A DNA stretch of 64,000 bases, taken from Rhizobium sp. NLR16a (GTDB taxonomy: Bacteria > Pseudomonadota > Alphaproteobacteria > Rhizobiales > Rhizobiaceae). Where the stretch lies: assembly GCF_017948245.1 (NCBI RefSeq), contig NZ_CP072867.1, forward strand, positions 248,001 to 312,000, given 5' to 3'. Below, piece by piece: positions 1 through 9,184 of this stretch. The first letter of the stretch is position 1; each line of letters starts with the position of its first letter. Under the pieces are notes generated by a model. The model was not told where the DNA came from, did no database searches, and worked only from the letters and a program-made list of their open reading frames with translations. A program made the translations under genes and the position numbers.

Positions 1-896
1 CCACTCGACATCATCTCGACGATAGCCGGCGCCAGCACCAGAAGCAGGATCGAGACGACGATCATCATCGCCGGCATGACGATCTTGGCTTTCAGCTTTT
101 CACTGGCCCTGTCGGCCTTCTCCCAGCGGCGGAAGCGCAGGTCGCGCGCATGCTCGCGCAGCAGCTCGACGCGGTTGCTGCCCTCGACCTCGCCCTGGAT
201 GACGGCGCGGATGACGCGCACCACCTCCTCGGCCGTCACGCGTGCTTCCAGGCGCTGCAGCGCCTCGATCATGCCGGTGCCGAGCGCCACGTCCTTCAGT
301 GTCTGCTCGATCTCCTCGCTCATCACGGTGCCGGGTGCTGCCTCGGCATAGAGCCGCAGGCTTTCCGGCAGGGTCGCCTGCGCCTGCTGCGTCATGACGA
401 CGAGATCGAGGAAATAGGGAAATTCGCGCGAGATGCGTTCCTTGCGGTCCTGCATCTTGTCGTCGGCGACGACCCAGAAATAGATGGCGGGGATGAAGCC
501 GAGGATCAGGCCGGCGACCAGCCCGCCGATGATGCTGCCGCTCGCGATGCCGAACAGCACACCGAGCAGGATGAAGCCGAACAGGCTCAAGACGATGAGA
601 AGGGCGATATATTCACGCCCCGTCACGCCGCCGAAGGGCCGGCCGCCATAGATCAGCTTCTTTTCGAGCTGCGCGCCGAAATCGGCGAGGAGCGGCTCGA
701 AGTGTCTCAGCACGAATTCGACGGGCGTGCGCATGCCGATGCTGTCGACGATATTCGGCGGCGGCCCGTCGCCGCCGGCCTTTCGCCGCACCACCTGGAT
801 GCTGCCGAGCAGGTCGCCGAGCCACCAGACGATGAGCGCCGCGGTGATGCCGGCAAGGACGATGATGATCGGGGCGAGCGGGATTTGCGACATCAT
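1..896 (-). CDS. tadC: TadC-like inner-membrane platform protein, 3' end outside window
   Basis: Type II secretion F (GspF/TadC) platform protein of a Tad/Flp pilus. At least 298 residues are visible and the frame is open to the window edge, so the C-terminus is missing. It has an N-terminal hydrophobic helix (IIIVLAGITAALIVWW), a central pair of membrane helices, a cytoplasmic GspF helical region (MTQQAQATLPESLRLYAEA) and another hydrophobic segment at the edge. The start ATG at 896 overlaps the TadB stop as ATGA, so the two are translationally coupled. The partner should be TadB in the pilus motor base. Family assignment is secure; TadC rather than a second TadB rests on gene order. Confidence 0.88.
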   Translation of the reverse strand, partial: MMSQIPLAPIIIVLAGITAALIVWWLGDLLGSIQVVRRKAGGDGPPPNIVDSIGMRTPVEFVLRHFEPLLADFGAQLEKKLIYGGRPFGGVTGREYIALLIVLSLFGFILLGVLFGIASGSIIGGLVAGLILGFIPAIYFWVVADDKMQDRKERISREFPYFLDLVVMTQQAQATLPESLRLYAEAAPGTVMSEEIEQTLKDVALGTGMIEALQRLEARVTAEEVVRVIRAVIQGEVEGSNRVELLREHARDLRFRRWEKADRASEKLKAKIVMPAMMIVVSILLLVLAPAIVEMMSS

Positions 897-1756
897 ACCG
901 ACACCTTCATCATCGAGCGCATCCAGAAGAAGCCGGTGGCGTAGAGAATGGCGCCGACGATCGCGATAACGATGCCGATGGCGTTGCCGAACACCTTGTC
1001 GATCAGCTCCGGCTGGCCGAAGAAGATCATCAGGATCATGAACAGCGCGCCGCCATTGACGACGCGGAAGTTCATCCGCGCCTGCGACGACGAGGTGCTG
1101 ATCTTCTGGTCGAGCTTCCAGATCTCCTTGAAGGATTTCGACATTTCCGTCAGCGGCTCGGATATGTCGCCGCCCTGGCGGGCAAACAGGCCGAGGGCGG
1201 CGTCGACCATCTTGAAATGCAGGCTCGGCACGGTGCGGCCGTGGCGGTCGAGCGCCTCGACCAGGCCGATGCCGAGCTTCTGCTCGCGGGCGATGCGCTC
1301 GAACTCGCGCGAGGACGGCATCTGGCCGGTGTCGGCGACCGCATTGACGGCGACGGCGAGCGGCTTGCCGGTGCGCACCGCCGAGACGATCTGGTCGACG
1401 GCATAGGGAAGCTGCGATTCGATCTGCAGCCAGCGGCGCTGCAGGAAATAGCGGATCGTCGCCTTGGGCAGGAAGAAGGCGACGGGAACGGCGACGACGA
1501 TGCCGACGATCGGCCCGAAGATTAGCGAGATCAGGGCAAAGACGACGATGGCGGTGATGGCATAGGCGAGGATCATCGTATAGGGCGGCACGGCATCGCG
1601 GCCGAAGACCTGGGCCGCTTCGCTGGCGAGCGCGATATCCCGTTCGGTGGCGCGCAGCAGCGGCGCCGGCCATTGCACCGGTGCGCCCCAGACGAGCAGT
1701 CCCGCCGTCACCGCGCCGAGGGCGATCGTCAGGATCTGCAGAATGCTGATGTCCAT
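893..1756 (-). CDS. tadB: TadB-like inner-membrane platform protein of the Tad pilus
   Basis: A 287-residue GspF-family protein that forms the pilus base with TadC and receives force from the CpaF ATPase. The start MDISILQILTIALG at 1756 gives an immediate membrane helix and lies 10 bases after the cpaF stop; the upstream in-frame Met at 1858 lies inside cpaF and is rejected. A second membrane region sits near residues 60-95 and a GspF domain at about 120-240 (residues TGQMPSSREFERIA onward), followed by two C-terminal helices ending in MRSMMKVSV. It belongs to one minus-strand operon running from 9388 down to the window edge. Confidence 0.9.
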   Translation of the reverse strand: MDISILQILTIALGAVTAGLLVWGAPVQWPAPLLRATERDIALASEAAQVFGRDAVPPYTMILAYAITAIVVFALISLIFGPIVGIVVAVPVAFFLPKATIRYFLQRRWLQIESQLPYAVDQIVSAVRTGKPLAVAVNAVADTGQMPSSREFERIAREQKLGIGLVEALDRHGRTVPSLHFKMVDAALGLFARQGGDISEPLTEMSKSFKEIWKLDQKISTSSSQARMNFRVVNGGALFMILMIFFGQPELIDKVFGNAIGIVIAIVGAILYATGFFWMRSMMKVSV

Positions 1757-1766
1757 GGTTCCACCC

Positions 1767-3665
1767 TCAAACAAACATATCCAGGTTCTTGATCTCGCCG
1801 TCTTCGCCGAAGGCGACGAGCTCGGCGACGAAGCTCGGCAGATAGCCGGTGAAGGCATGCACCGCCTGGCCGCCGGCGCGGCCGACGAGATTGAAGATCG
1901 GCTCGACGATGATCAGGCCGGTGTCCGGATCGATGCCGATGACCTCCGATATCTCGGTGACGGCGCGCCGGCCGCTTTCCAGGCGGTTGAGCTGCACGAC
2001 GAGCTCGACGGCGGCGACGATCTGCTGGCGGATCGCCGTCACCGGCAGCGAGCTCTGGCCCTGCAGCACCATCACCTCAAGCCGGGTCATCATGTCCTGC
2101 GGCGTGTTGGCATGCGCCGTCGTCATCGAGCCGGCATGGCCGGTGTTCATCGCCTGCAGCATGTCGATCGCCTCCGCGCCGCGGCACTCGCCGACGATGA
2201 TGCGGTCGGGACGCATGCGCAGCGCGTTGCGCACCAGGTCGCGGATGGTGACGCTGGTCTCGCTCTCCGCCGTCTTCGGCCGCGATTGCAGGTAGACGAC
2301 GTGAATGCCGTCGAGCTGCAGTTCGGACGTGTCCTCGACGGCAACGACGCGCTCGCCGACCGGAATGAATTGCGACAGGCTGTTCAGCAGCGTCGTCTTG
2401 CCGGAGCCGGTGCCGCCGGAGACGACGATGTTCTTGCGGGCCCGCACCGCCGCCTCGAGGAAGGCGCGCATCGGCTCGCTGAGCGCGCCAGCGGCGACCA
2501 GTTTGCTGATGTCGAGCCGCGACTTGCCGCCGAACTTGCGGATGGTGAGGCAGGCGCCCTTGACGGCGAGCGGCGGGATGACGGCGTTGACGCGCGAACC
2601 GTCCGGCATGCGGAAGTCGGCCATCGCCTCGCTCTCGTTGATCGAGCGGTTGGAATCGACGGCGATGCGCTCGATCACCTTCATCAGCTGCCGCTCATTG
2701 GCGAAGGCGAAGGGATAGCGCTCGAGCAGGCCAAATTTTTCGACATAGATCTCGTCATACCGCGTCACCATGATTTCCGAGATGACGTCGAGATCCATCA
2801 GTTCCGAGATCGTGCCCCAGCGATACATCAGCTCCTCGATATTCGAGCGCAGGTGCATATGGGCGATCTCGTAGCGGTCGCCGGCGTTGAACAGGGCCTG
2901 CCGGGCCTGGAAGGCGGCGCCGAACTTGGTGTCGAGCTGGGCGAAGTCGGAACGGGTGGATTCGAAGTTCAGCTTCAGTTGCAGCGCCGAGATCAGCGCC
3001 TTGCCGACATCGAAGAGCCGGCGGTTGTCCTGCTCTTCGCGGGCGAGGCTTGCCGCATTCGACGTGCCGTCGCGCCGTCCGGTGCGGGCGATGCGTTTTG
3101 CCAGCCACCGGTAGACGGCGTTCTTGATGACGAGGATGACGAGATCCTGCGGCGCTGCATCAAGCGCCTCCTTGATGAACAGGTCGAGGCGCTCGCGGAT
3201 GCGGCCGCGCGTCTCCTCGCGGCCGAAATCGGAGGATTTCACCAGCCGGTCATATTGCGTGTCTTTTAGCAATCGCTCATGTATTTCCATCTGCAGCGCC
3301 AGCACCCGCTCCTGGTCCGGAAACTGCGTCACCGCTTCCGGCGCCGCCGCCGGCTCGACGAGTTCGATGGTGACATTCGGCACCCAGATCGACATGCCGG
3401 CCGAAACCGCCACCGGCGTGCCGGCCCTCAGCGGCTGGTCGTCGACCCGCGTCGGGTTGCGGCCATGATGCTGCACCGACCAGCCCTGGCCTGACTTGCG
3501 CAGCACGAATTGCGGCGAGGAGACATGGCTGCCGCGCAGCCGCACGACGCCGGCGCCGGCGGGCAGCGAAAGCGTGCTGCTTTCGCCGACGAAATAGGTC
3601 TCGTTCGCCGAGAGCGGGATCACCTCCCGCCCGCTGCCGTCCTCATAGGAAATCTTCAACAGCAT
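1767..3665 (-). CDS. cpaF: CpaF/TadA secretion ATPase with N-terminal FHA-like domain
   Basis: Hexameric VirB11-type ATPase powering Flp pilus assembly, 632 residues. Typical CpaF is about 450-490 residues; the excess is an N-terminal FHA-like domain (about residues 15-103). There HHGRNPTRVDDQPLRAG looks like the FHA NGT/VNG loop and the last strand is VTIELV. The ATPase part has Walker A GGTGSGKT at 417-424, the Asp box (VVAVEDTSELQL) and the Walker B/His box (RPDRIIVGECRGAEAIDML, TAHANTP). The start at 3665 is the first Met. The fusion suggests phospho-threonine-dependent control of the motor, but FHA key residues look partly degenerate, so binding is inferred. Confidence 0.9.
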   Translation of the reverse strand: MLLKISYEDGSGREVIPLSANETYFVGESSTLSLPAGAGVVRLRGSHVSSPQFVLRKSGQGWSVQHHGRNPTRVDDQPLRAGTPVAVSAGMSIWVPNVTIELVEPAAAPEAVTQFPDQERVLALQMEIHERLLKDTQYDRLVKSSDFGREETRGRIRERLDLFIKEALDAAPQDLVILVIKNAVYRWLAKRIARTGRRDGTSNAASLAREEQDNRRLFDVGKALISALQLKLNFESTRSDFAQLDTKFGAAFQARQALFNAGDRYEIAHMHLRSNIEELMYRWGTISELMDLDVISEIMVTRYDEIYVEKFGLLERYPFAFANERQLMKVIERIAVDSNRSINESEAMADFRMPDGSRVNAVIPPLAVKGACLTIRKFGGKSRLDISKLVAAGALSEPMRAFLEAAVRARKNIVVSGGTGSGKTTLLNSLSQFIPVGERVVAVEDTSELQLDGIHVVYLQSRPKTAESETSVTIRDLVRNALRMRPDRIIVGECRGAEAIDMLQAMNTGHAGSMTTAHANTPQDMMTRLEVMVLQGQSSLPVTAIRQQIVAAVELVVQLNRLESGRRAVTEISEVIGIDPDTGLIIVEPIFNLVGRAGGQAVHAFTGYLPSFVAELVAFGEDGEIKNLDMFV

Positions 3666-3684
3666 GGCTCAATCCCCGAAACGA

Positions 3685-4605
3685 TCACATGCGCGTCCAG
3701 TTGATGCTCGGCAGGTCTTCGACGCTATTGTCCGTCGGATTGCGCAGCACGAGGTTGAGGCTGCCGTTCGCCTGGCCCATGGCGAAGATCAGCATCTCGG
3801 CTTCCGACGGCGTCACTTCGACCGTCACGTGATTATAGCTGCTATTGGCCTTGGTGACCGCACCTTCCGGCGTGGTCGCCGCGCCGACGGCGAGCACCTT
3901 GACGTTCTGGAGGAAGGTGCGGGTGACGACGCGGGTGCGCGAGCTGATGCCGAGCTTGTAGTCCTGCGCCTGCTTCCGGTAGGCGTTGATGTCGTTCTCG
4001 TCGGCGCCGGGATATTGGGTGAGATAGTTCTTCAGCATCTGCTCGACCGGCGAGGGCGGCTGGACCGGCGCGGCGGGCGTCTGGCCGGGTGCGGCCGGCG
4101 TCTGCCCGGGCGTTCCCGGCTGCGTCGCGGCGGGCGGCGCCACCGGCTCGACCGGTTCGTCGACGGTGCCGAGAATGTCGACATAGCTGCCCGGCTCGAC
4201 GAAATGGCCGACCGCCTCGGCGGCGTTGACCGGCAGGGTGAGCGCCCGCTTGCCGGGGGCGATCATCGTCGTCAGGCGGCCGCCGTCGGTATCGTCGAAA
4301 TACTGGAAGAGCAGCACCGAGCCGGCCGGAATGTCGGCGGCGGCCGTCCGGTCCTTCAGCCATTCCTGATAGGCGCTGGCGGCCGGAACCGCGAGCTTGG
4401 CAAGCGCCCCGAAGCTTTCCGGCAGCATCACCGGTTCGGCGAGCATGTCCGGGGTGATCGCCTGTCCTCTCGTCACCTTCTTGTCGGGCTGGAGCCGCAT
4501 GAAGGCATAGGCCACCTGCTCGTTCTTGACGCTCTCGGTCCAGAAGTAGAGGAGGACGCCGGTGATCAGCCCGACGATCACGGCGGCAATGAGCTTCCAG
4601 TTCAT
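3685..4605 (-). CDS. cpaB: CpaB/RcpC pilus assembly protein with SAF domain
   Basis: A 306-residue periplasmic protein of the Tad apparatus. The N-terminal membrane anchor (LIAAVIVGLITGVLLYF) is followed by an SAF domain with the typical 'RGQAITPDML' entry and an RcpC domain containing KRALTLPVNAAEAVGHFVEPGSYVDIL. A Pro/Ala/Gln/Thr linker at about 150-185 (PGTPGQTPAAPGQTPAAP) is a low-complexity repeat. CpaB proteins are thought to work with the outer-membrane secretin CpaC; no secretin gene is visible here and one would have to lie beyond the left edge or elsewhere. The start ATG overlaps the preceding stop as ATGA. Confidence 0.9.
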   Translation of the reverse strand: MNWKLIAAVIVGLITGVLLYFWTESVKNEQVAYAFMRLQPDKKVTRGQAITPDMLAEPVMLPESFGALAKLAVPAASAYQEWLKDRTAAADIPAGSVLLFQYFDDTDGGRLTTMIAPGKRALTLPVNAAEAVGHFVEPGSYVDILGTVDEPVEPVAPPAATQPGTPGQTPAAPGQTPAAPVQPPSPVEQMLKNYLTQYPGADENDINAYRKQAQDYKLGISSRTRVVTRTFLQNVKVLAVGAATTPEGAVTKANSSYNHVTVEVTPSEAEMLIFAMGQANGSLNLVLRNPTDNSVEDLPSINWTRM

Positions 4606-5513
4606 GGTGTTATTCCCTCTAAGAAGGGTTGCCTGATTTGAATGACCTCAACGGTCCTGCCGTCGGTTTTGCTTCTGGTGTAGAGAACATTGGCTTCGAC
4701 ACTGCCGCGCCGGCCGTAAAGTGCGATGACCCCGCCGCGCTCGGCCGGCGGCGTTTCGATGGTGAAGCCGTCGCGGACGAGCAGGTCGGCGCGCTGATCG
4801 GACCAGCGCGCGGCGGCAAGCGTGCCCTTCGACACCACGGTGCGCGACATATGGCCCTTGTCATGGTCGCCGATATCGCTCAGCACCTCGACGCCGGCCG
4901 GCGGACGCAGCGACGTCGGCAGCTTGGCGACATCGGCAGGGGCGGCGAAAGCCGGGAGCGTCGCGGCGACATCGTCGAAGCGGCTCATCAGCACTTCGGT
5001 CATCGGCGCATTTGCAGGCCGGCGGATCATGATCGAGACACCCGGGATCGGCGCTCTCGCCGACGGATTGTTCGGATCCTGCCGTCTCATGTAGGCGAGC
5101 GCAGCCTCGCCGTCGCCGTCGAAGAAGCGCACGACAACGGCAAGATCGTCGCGGATGCGGCTGACCTTCGGGACGACCATCATGTTGGCGGCGATGACGG
5201 CGGTCAGTTCCTCCCGGTCGCTGCTTTTCGGCATGGCGGGCCGGGTATTGGCGGCCAGCACCCGCAGCCACTCGTCGGTGATATCGGAAATGCTGCGATC
5301 GCTCTGGTAGGGGGTGAACTCGAGCGGCTGGCCGTTGATGACGAGATCGCGCGGCGCGCGTTCCGGAGCGCCGAGGATGCCGGCCAGCATCGAATTCAGC
5401 GTCACCCGAATATCCTTGTAGATCTCGGCGCGGCCCGGACTGGCGATCACGGCGAGCCCGACGACCAGGGCCGTAGAGAGGAGATGAAGTGAGATGCGTG
5501 ATCGCTGTGCCAT
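4602..5513 (-). CDS. Unknown secreted protein in Tad cluster
   Basis: I do not recognise this 303-residue protein. It starts at MAQRSRISL (5513), one base after the previous gene's stop, and has a signal peptide with likely cleavage after SPGRA-E at about residue 30. The mature part is soluble, with no further membrane helix and no obvious secretin or CpaE motif. It occupies the place between the pseudopilin-like genes and cpaB where other Tad loci often keep cpaC/rcpA, and it is coupled to cpaB by ATGA. A periplasmic accessory role in pilus assembly is inferred from position only. Confidence 0.75.
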   Translation of the reverse strand: MAQRSRISLHLLSTALVVGLAVIASPGRAEIYKDIRVTLNSMLAGILGAPERAPRDLVINGQPLEFTPYQSDRSISDITDEWLRVLAANTRPAMPKSSDREELTAVIAANMMVVPKVSRIRDDLAVVVRFFDGDGEAALAYMRRQDPNNPSARAPIPGVSIMIRRPANAPMTEVLMSRFDDVAATLPAFAAPADVAKLPTSLRPPAGVEVLSDIGDHDKGHMSRTVVSKGTLAAARWSDQRADLLVRDGFTIETPPAERGGVIALYGRRGSVEANVLYTRSKTDGRTVEVIQIRQPFLEGITP

Positions 5514-5514
5514 G

Positions 5515-6135
5515 TCACTTCGCCCCCGGAAAGACGCCGTCGAAGAGATCGCCGGAATCGCTTGCCACATCGCGGATTTCCCGGCGCAGCGTCGGATCGT
5601 AGCCGCGGCGCGTGGTGTCGTTGTTGTGCGAGATGAACAGCGTCGAGTCGTCGACCGTGAACGCATCCTTCCAGCGGATGCTGCGGATGGTGTCGAGATC
5701 GTCGGAATCCCTGAACTTGTAGACGCGGTCGGCGGTCGCGGTCACGAGTTGCGGCTTCTCGTCGGCGAGTTCGCCGACCATGTCGCCGAAGTCGCGACCA
5801 TTGCCCTTGAGAGTGTTCTGCACGTCGTCCCAGATAAAGGTCCGCTGCGGATCGCCGCCGCCTTCATGCGAGGGCGTGCGCGAACAGTTGATCGCGTCGC
5901 CTCCGGGCAGGGCCGGCAAGGCCGGAATCGGGAAAACCTTCGAGAAATCCGAGGTGCAGTTGAGGCCGGACGCCTCGGCGAAGGCGGCGTTGCGCATGGC
6001 AAGCATGGTCGCGACCTTCTTGGTGGAAATCCTGTTCGCGTGAATGACGAAGATCACGATCAGCAGGATGACCGGCGCGGCGAGCACGAATTCGATCGAG
6101 GCCAGACCGCGCCGGTCGCGATGCAGCCGCATCAT
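5515..6135 (-). CDS. TadE/TadF-like pseudopilin
   Basis: About 206 residues. MMRLHRDRRGLASIEFVLAA shows the TadE signature: a short basic leader, Gly, then Glu at +5 (SIEF) followed by a hydrophobic stretch (PVILLIVIFVIHANR). It would be processed by the CpaA peptidase encoded upstream. I chose the Met at 6135 or 6132 so that the leader is short; an in-frame upstream Met at 6207 would overlap the tadG-like gene by 41 bases and give a poor leader. The rest is a periplasmic domain with two Cys (NCTSDFS, INCSRTP). TadE rather than TadF cannot be separated by eye. Confidence 0.8.
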   Translation of the reverse strand: MMRLHRDRRGLASIEFVLAAPVILLIVIFVIHANRISTKKVATMLAMRNAAFAEASGLNCTSDFSKVFPIPALPALPGGDAINCSRTPSHEGGGDPQRTFIWDDVQNTLKGNGRDFGDMVGELADEKPQLVTATADRVYKFRDSDDLDTIRSIRWKDAFTVDDSTLFISHNNDTTRRGYDPTLRREIRDVASDSGDLFDGVFPGAK

Positions 6136-6166
6136 GAGGCCGCCGGCCGGAGCGCCGACCGCTTGC

Positions 6167-7807
6167 TCAGTGTGTGTTGACGGCAGCCCAGGCATTGGCT
6201 CCTCCATTGTCGAAGACGCGTGTCAGGCCGGTGAAACTGTCGGCAGCCGGGCTTTGTTTGATCGTGCCGGAAACCGCGCCGATATCGTCGGCGAGCGTCG
6301 CCGGCGCCAGCGAGGCAAGCCAGTCCTGCGTGTAGAGGTCGAAGGCGGTGTAGTTGTGGACCCAGCTCTGCGCCAGGGCATAAGCGGACGGCGTCCTGTC
6401 CTTGAACAGCCGGACCTGGAGCCTGGCGCGGGGCGCCCGGGAAACAATCGCCAGCGTCTGGTAGTCGGAGAGCTGGTCGCCGCCGAAGGGCGTGAAGTTG
6501 AAGGGGATGCGTCCCTTCAGCCAGTAGGGCTTCGGGAAGGAGAGGAGCGGCAGGCTGACGCCGGTCACCGAGATCGCCCCGCCCGCCGGACCACAGACCT
6601 GGTTCCAGATCATGTCGAACTTGCGGGTGAAGTCGTTCTCGTCCTTCGTCTGTTTGTCGGAATAACGTGGCGGCACGTCGATCGGCAGCTGGAAGGGGTT
6701 CACAACCCCGAATTTGATGCCGAAGAATTCCTCCGCCACAAAGAAGCTGCCATCGAGCAGCAGTTCCTGCCACCAGCTGAGATCGGCATATTGCTCGATA
6801 ATCGCCTTGAACGGGATCTTGCTCAGGTATTTCGGGCCGAACGCCTCATAGAAGATGTAGAACTCGACCAGCTGATCGTCGATGCCGCTCTCATGGTTGA
6901 CCCAGTCGCGGATATGGCTGCCGTCGACGCCGCCTGCCGTCAACGGACCCTTGCCGTTGGGGAAGCCGCGATTGGCGAACTCGCCGCGCATCAGGAATGG
7001 ATCCTGTCCCTGGGTGCCATAGGACATGGCAAGGCACATTTCGGTATAGGCAGCGGCTGGATTGATGCCGTCACGGTCGACCGGCAGGTTGCCTCCGGCG
7101 CCTTCCCCGGCCTGGCCGCAGGATTCGCAGGGCGGATGGAAGACGACATGATCCGACTTGTTTAAACGAACCAGATGCAAGGCGTCGTTGCCGACCCGCT
7201 CGGGAAAGCTTTCGACGAGGTAATCGTTCAGGTCATTCATCGCGTCGATGATGTCGCTCGATTTGTTGATCAGACCCAGGGGATCATATTTGATCTGCGC
7301 CGCCACCGTATAGGCGATCGCCTTGGTGGCTTCGGTTGCCCGGAACCCCTGGAACGCCAGGCAAGCGCCGTAGATGATGCCGCCGACGATCGGGACCTTC
7401 TGCCAGCCGGGGCAATAGGGCATCGGCGGCAGCGGCGGCAGGAGCGACGCCGGCCCGAAGCCCTCGGTGAAGGAATATTCGGCGAGTTTCGCCAGAATGG
7501 CGGCCGAGCGCAGGGCCAGTTCCGCGGTGGTCAGCTGATAGGCGACCGACGTCGCCATGACCACGGTGGCCTGCGAGGAGGCGACATTGTTCATCGCCAT
7601 GATGTTGAGATAGCGCGCCTCCCAGTCGGCATGGACGAGGGCGGCGGCATCGGCGGTGTCCTGGGTGCGCTGCTTGTCGTAGATCATCTGCCCGGTGTTC
7701 AGGATCCAGACGATCATCAGCGCCAGCGCGATCGTCATGTAGAGGATGATCGGAGACAGGAAGCCGCGCTGGTCGCGGTGCAGGCGATGGATGAAGGACG
7801 GTGTCAT
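6167..7807 (-). CDS. TadG-like pilus-associated protein
   Basis: A 546-residue protein with the TadE/TadG-like N-terminus: HRDQRGFLSPIILYMTIALA, a membrane helix, then QRTQDTADAAALVHADWEAR, typical of TadG 'Flp pilus-assembly' proteins. The long C-terminal region is periplasmic and carries paired cysteines (PYCPGW, CESCGQ). The start at 7807 overlaps the upstream stop as ATGA; the longer reading to 8116 is in the wrong context (inside the upstream gene). The N-terminal domain is recognisable, while the C-terminal 400 residues resemble nothing I can name. Confidence 0.8.
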   Translation of the reverse strand: MTPSFIHRLHRDQRGFLSPIILYMTIALALMIVWILNTGQMIYDKQRTQDTADAAALVHADWEARYLNIMAMNNVASSQATVVMATSVAYQLTTAELALRSAAILAKLAEYSFTEGFGPASLLPPLPPMPYCPGWQKVPIVGGIIYGACLAFQGFRATEATKAIAYTVAAQIKYDPLGLINKSSDIIDAMNDLNDYLVESFPERVGNDALHLVRLNKSDHVVFHPPCESCGQAGEGAGGNLPVDRDGINPAAAYTEMCLAMSYGTQGQDPFLMRGEFANRGFPNGKGPLTAGGVDGSHIRDWVNHESGIDDQLVEFYIFYEAFGPKYLSKIPFKAIIEQYADLSWWQELLLDGSFFVAEEFFGIKFGVVNPFQLPIDVPPRYSDKQTKDENDFTRKFDMIWNQVCGPAGGAISVTGVSLPLLSFPKPYWLKGRIPFNFTPFGGDQLSDYQTLAIVSRAPRARLQVRLFKDRTPSAYALAQSWVHNYTAFDLYTQDWLASLAPATLADDIGAVSGTIKQSPAADSFTGLTRVFDNGGANAWAAVNTH

Positions 7808-8601
7808 AGCAGGTTCACCTCCGCCGTCGAAATCGTGTAGTAGCGCCCGTCCTTCCGCTGGCCGCGGGCAAAGACCCAGCCGGCATATTCGAGCAGCAGG
7901 AAACGCGCTTCGACCCTGGCGGTGACGGGCACATGCGGCGAGCGGTTGATGGCGGCAAAGAGCGCCATCGGGGCGCGGTCGACGGTGACCGTGACGTTCT
8001 GCGGGTCGAACATGTAGCGGGCCTGGTTGCGCATCGCGCGCCAGTTCTTCGAGAGGCCCGAGGCGTCGGCCAGGCTCTTCAGCGCCTCTTCCGGCGGCTG
8101 GCAGGCGCCGACGCATTTCAGCTGGTCGTAGGGCGCCGCCGGGATCAGCGCCAGGCGGGCGGCAAGATCGGCCTTGCCCTCTGCGGCGTCGTTATCGCAG
8201 GTCTTGGGGCCGATGAAGCTGTGGATGGTGATCGGCAGGGCCGGGCAGAAATAGACGCGGGCGCTGCGGGCCGCCGCATAAGCGGCATAGTGGGTGAACA
8301 GGTGGTTCTTCGCCAGGATCGTGAACTGAAAGACCACGAACATGAAGAAGACGAAGATCGGCGTGACCAGCACGAAATCCATCATCGTCGTGCTGCCTGA
8401 GATATCGCCGTGAAGCTCCGACATCCGGCGCCGGCGGGCGGACAGCCGCGGCAGCAACAGCATCGAGGTTAGCAACAGCATGGCGATCGCGAAGGTGCCG
8501 AGAAGCGCGCCGTGATCCTGAGGGATCCAGAAGGTCCGCGAGTGCAGGATCGAACTCCAGAACGCACCGTCGAAAGTGGGGTGTTCGAGTTCCGCGCGCA
8601 T
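7804..8601 (-). CDS. TadE-like membrane protein of the pilus cluster
   Basis: 265 residues. Unlike the two neighbours it has an extra N-terminal membrane helix (GALLGTFAIAMLLLTSMLLL, about 31-50) before the TadE-like segment SGSTTMMDFVLVTPIFVFFMF. That segment has Asp (MMDF) where TadE usually has Glu. The periplasmic part has several Cys (YFCPALP, PKTCDND, KCVGACQPP). It lies between cpaA and the tadG-like gene in the same operon, with ATGA overlap downstream. A pseudopilin or adaptor role is inferred. Confidence 0.72.
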   Translation of the reverse strand: MRAELEHPTFDGAFWSSILHSRTFWIPQDHGALLGTFAIAMLLLTSMLLLPRLSARRRRMSELHGDISGSTTMMDFVLVTPIFVFFMFVVFQFTILAKNHLFTHYAAYAAARSARVYFCPALPITIHSFIGPKTCDNDAAEGKADLAARLALIPAAPYDQLKCVGACQPPEEALKSLADASGLSKNWRAMRNQARYMFDPQNVTVTVDRAPMALFAAINRSPHVPVTARVEARFLLLEYAGWVFARGQRKDGRYYTISTAEVNLL

Positions 8602-8606
8602 TGCCG

Positions 8607-9170
8607 TTACCTCACGAATGAAAGAGGGGTGAAATCAGGCATGAACAGGCACCAGAGAAGTCCGAGAGCGGCGGCGACGCCGAAGCGGACGGTATGATGG
8701 GTTTCGCGCGGCTTCAGCACGGAAGCGGCATCGCGGAAACCGGCGGGCAGCAGCAGGGCGAACAGTCCGAGGCTTCGCGCCAGCGCGCCCCATTGAACCC
8801 GCCGCGCCATCGAGAAGACGGCAATCGTGCCGCCGATCATCAGCGATGCGAGCGTCACGTCGATGGCGGGCCAGAGGCCGAGAACGGCGCCGAGCGCCGC
8901 CATCAGCTTGACATCACCGCCGCCGCAGCCTCCGGCTGCGAAGGCGATGATGAAGATCAGGCCTGAGGCAAGGAGGCCGGCGAAAGCCAGGCCGATCCCC
9001 GCAAGGCCGCCGCTGATCGCTGCCAGCATGAAGCCGGCAAGCAGGCAGGGGTAGGTGATGGCGTTCGGGATCTGACCATGGCGGTGATCGAACACCGCCG
9101 CGGTCGTGGCGCAGGCGACGGCAAGAGCCGCCGCCGCTGGCATCAGGGTCAGATCGTAGGTCATGTCCAT
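8607..9170 (-). CDS. cpaA: CpaA/TadV A24 prepilin peptidase
   Basis: Aspartic prepilin leader peptidase that cleaves the Flp pilin and TadE-type pseudopilins, 187 residues with about six membrane helices. The two catalytic Asp of family A24 are visible: FDHRHGQIPN (near residue 28) and the GxGD motif GCGGGDVKL (near 86). It follows the pilin gene by 14 bases in the same operon, the usual Tad arrangement. The short form lacking the N-methylation domain is normal for TadV/CpaA. Confidence 0.93.
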   Translation of the reverse strand: MDMTYDLTLMPAAAALAVACATTAAVFDHRHGQIPNAITYPCLLAGFMLAAISGGLAGIGLAFAGLLASGLIFIIAFAAGGCGGGDVKLMAALGAVLGLWPAIDVTLASLMIGGTIAVFSMARRVQWGALARSLGLFALLLPAGFRDAASVLKPRETHHTVRFGVAAALGLLWCLFMPDFTPLSFVR

Positions 9171-9184
9171 GACACCGATCCCGC

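Noticed and set aside
1647..3269. 540-codon open frame on the plus strand
   Set aside because: Antisense to the cpaF gene; no family features.
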